A DNA stretch of 64,000 nt from Vibrio quintilis (GTDB lineage Bacteria; Pseudomonadota; Gammaproteobacteria; Enterobacterales; Vibrionaceae): positions 62,001 to 126,000 of the forward strand of contig NZ_AP024898.1 of assembly GCF_024529975.1 (NCBI RefSeq). The letters are read 5' to 3'. A program made the translations under genes and the position numbers. Below are positions 63,917 to 64,000 of this stretch, in pieces (the stretch's first letter is position 1; every line of letters begins with the position of its first letter). Below the pieces are notes generated by a model that did no database searches, was not told the DNA's origin, and saw only the letters and a list, made by a program, of their open reading frames with translations.

Positions 63917-64000
63917 CTATTGAATAAGGGACAATGCGAAATCCAGCACTTTGTCTCCACGTTGCATGCCGTAATCTGAAATATTGATAGGTTCAACAGG
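63917..64000 (-). CDS. PTS cellobiose-family EIIB, C-terminal 27 residues
   Basis: The frame runs off the window edge. The visible end is PVEPINISDYGMQRGDKVLD followed by FALSLIQ and a TAG stop, which matches the C-terminus of lactose/cellobiose EIIB proteins (the D-Y-G-M-x-x-G-D-K pattern). The catalytic Cys is outside the window. The gene ends 29 bases before EIIC. Confidence 0.8.
   Translation of the reverse strand, partial: PVEPINISDYGMQRGDKVLDFALSLIQ

Noticed and set aside
1..64000. CRISPR arrays, tRNA and rRNA genes, and integron attC arrays
   Set aside because: None was found by eye. The recurrent TATACCC repeats are dispersed, not regularly spaced, and do not resemble attC sites.

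Overview
The window looks like chromosomal DNA of a Vibrio (Vibrionaceae). The best evidence is a Qrr quorum-sensing small RNA at 56516-56621 with a sigma-54 promoter and LuxO-type boxes. A vibriobactin/anguibactin-style siderophore locus, a Vibrio-type capsule/exopolysaccharide operon, two chemoreceptors and an EIIC-EAL fusion protein agree with this. No rRNA, tRNA or CRISPR was seen. The species is not resolved.

Layout. 1-12 kb: the 3' part of a large NRPS gene (A-T-C-A-T-C-T, no thioesterase), a convergent EIIC-EAL gene, a degenerate small kinase, and a Fur-boxed pair of exporter-fold ABC proteins of the YbtP/YbtQ-IrtAB siderophore type. 12-21 kb: an EmrAB-like efflux pair, a periplasmic binding-like protein, tyrP with TyrR boxes, a 39-codon small gene, acpH, a PI-PLC-like secreted enzyme and a MarC-family protein. 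21-26 kb: an accessory patch with a tandemly duplicated lipoprotein gene, one copy of which is split by an IS3-family element, a short crystallin-like gene whose end lies in a repeat, and a DUF1963-type gene. 26-34 kb: a siderophore segment with a Fur box between a MATE exporter and a vibB-viuB-NRPS operon; the NRPS is Cy-Cy-A plus a carrier domain that has lost its serine.

34-44 kb: a membrane protein, a zinc-ribbon protein, VOC and GNAT proteins, two chemoreceptors, an Lrp regulator followed by an unusual peptide-deformylase-like/PLP-lyase fusion, and an EF-hand protein. 44-56.4 kb: a tightly overlapping ten-gene exopolysaccharide operon (initiating transferase, outer-membrane barrel, Wza-like, Wzc-like with a broken Walker A, flippase, polymerase, three glycosyltransferases, small membrane protein). 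It is followed directly by qrr and by galE between two related CI-like regulators. 60-64 kb: an IS200-type element and a cellobiose PTS operon (IIB partial, IIC, 6-phospho-beta-glucosidase, IIA) on the minus strand.

A repeat family with inverted ends (TATACCCAAGCAACCTGAAGA...) recurs throughout: two full 177-bp copies, one 265-bp copy and several half or miniature copies. Links between parts: the two NRPS genes, ABC pair, MATE, VibB and ViuB suggest iron acquisition under Fur, but genes for making and activating the aryl acid are not in the window. The EPS operon, galE and qrr suggest cell-surface and quorum-sensing functions placed side by side. All functions come from motif reading without database searches.
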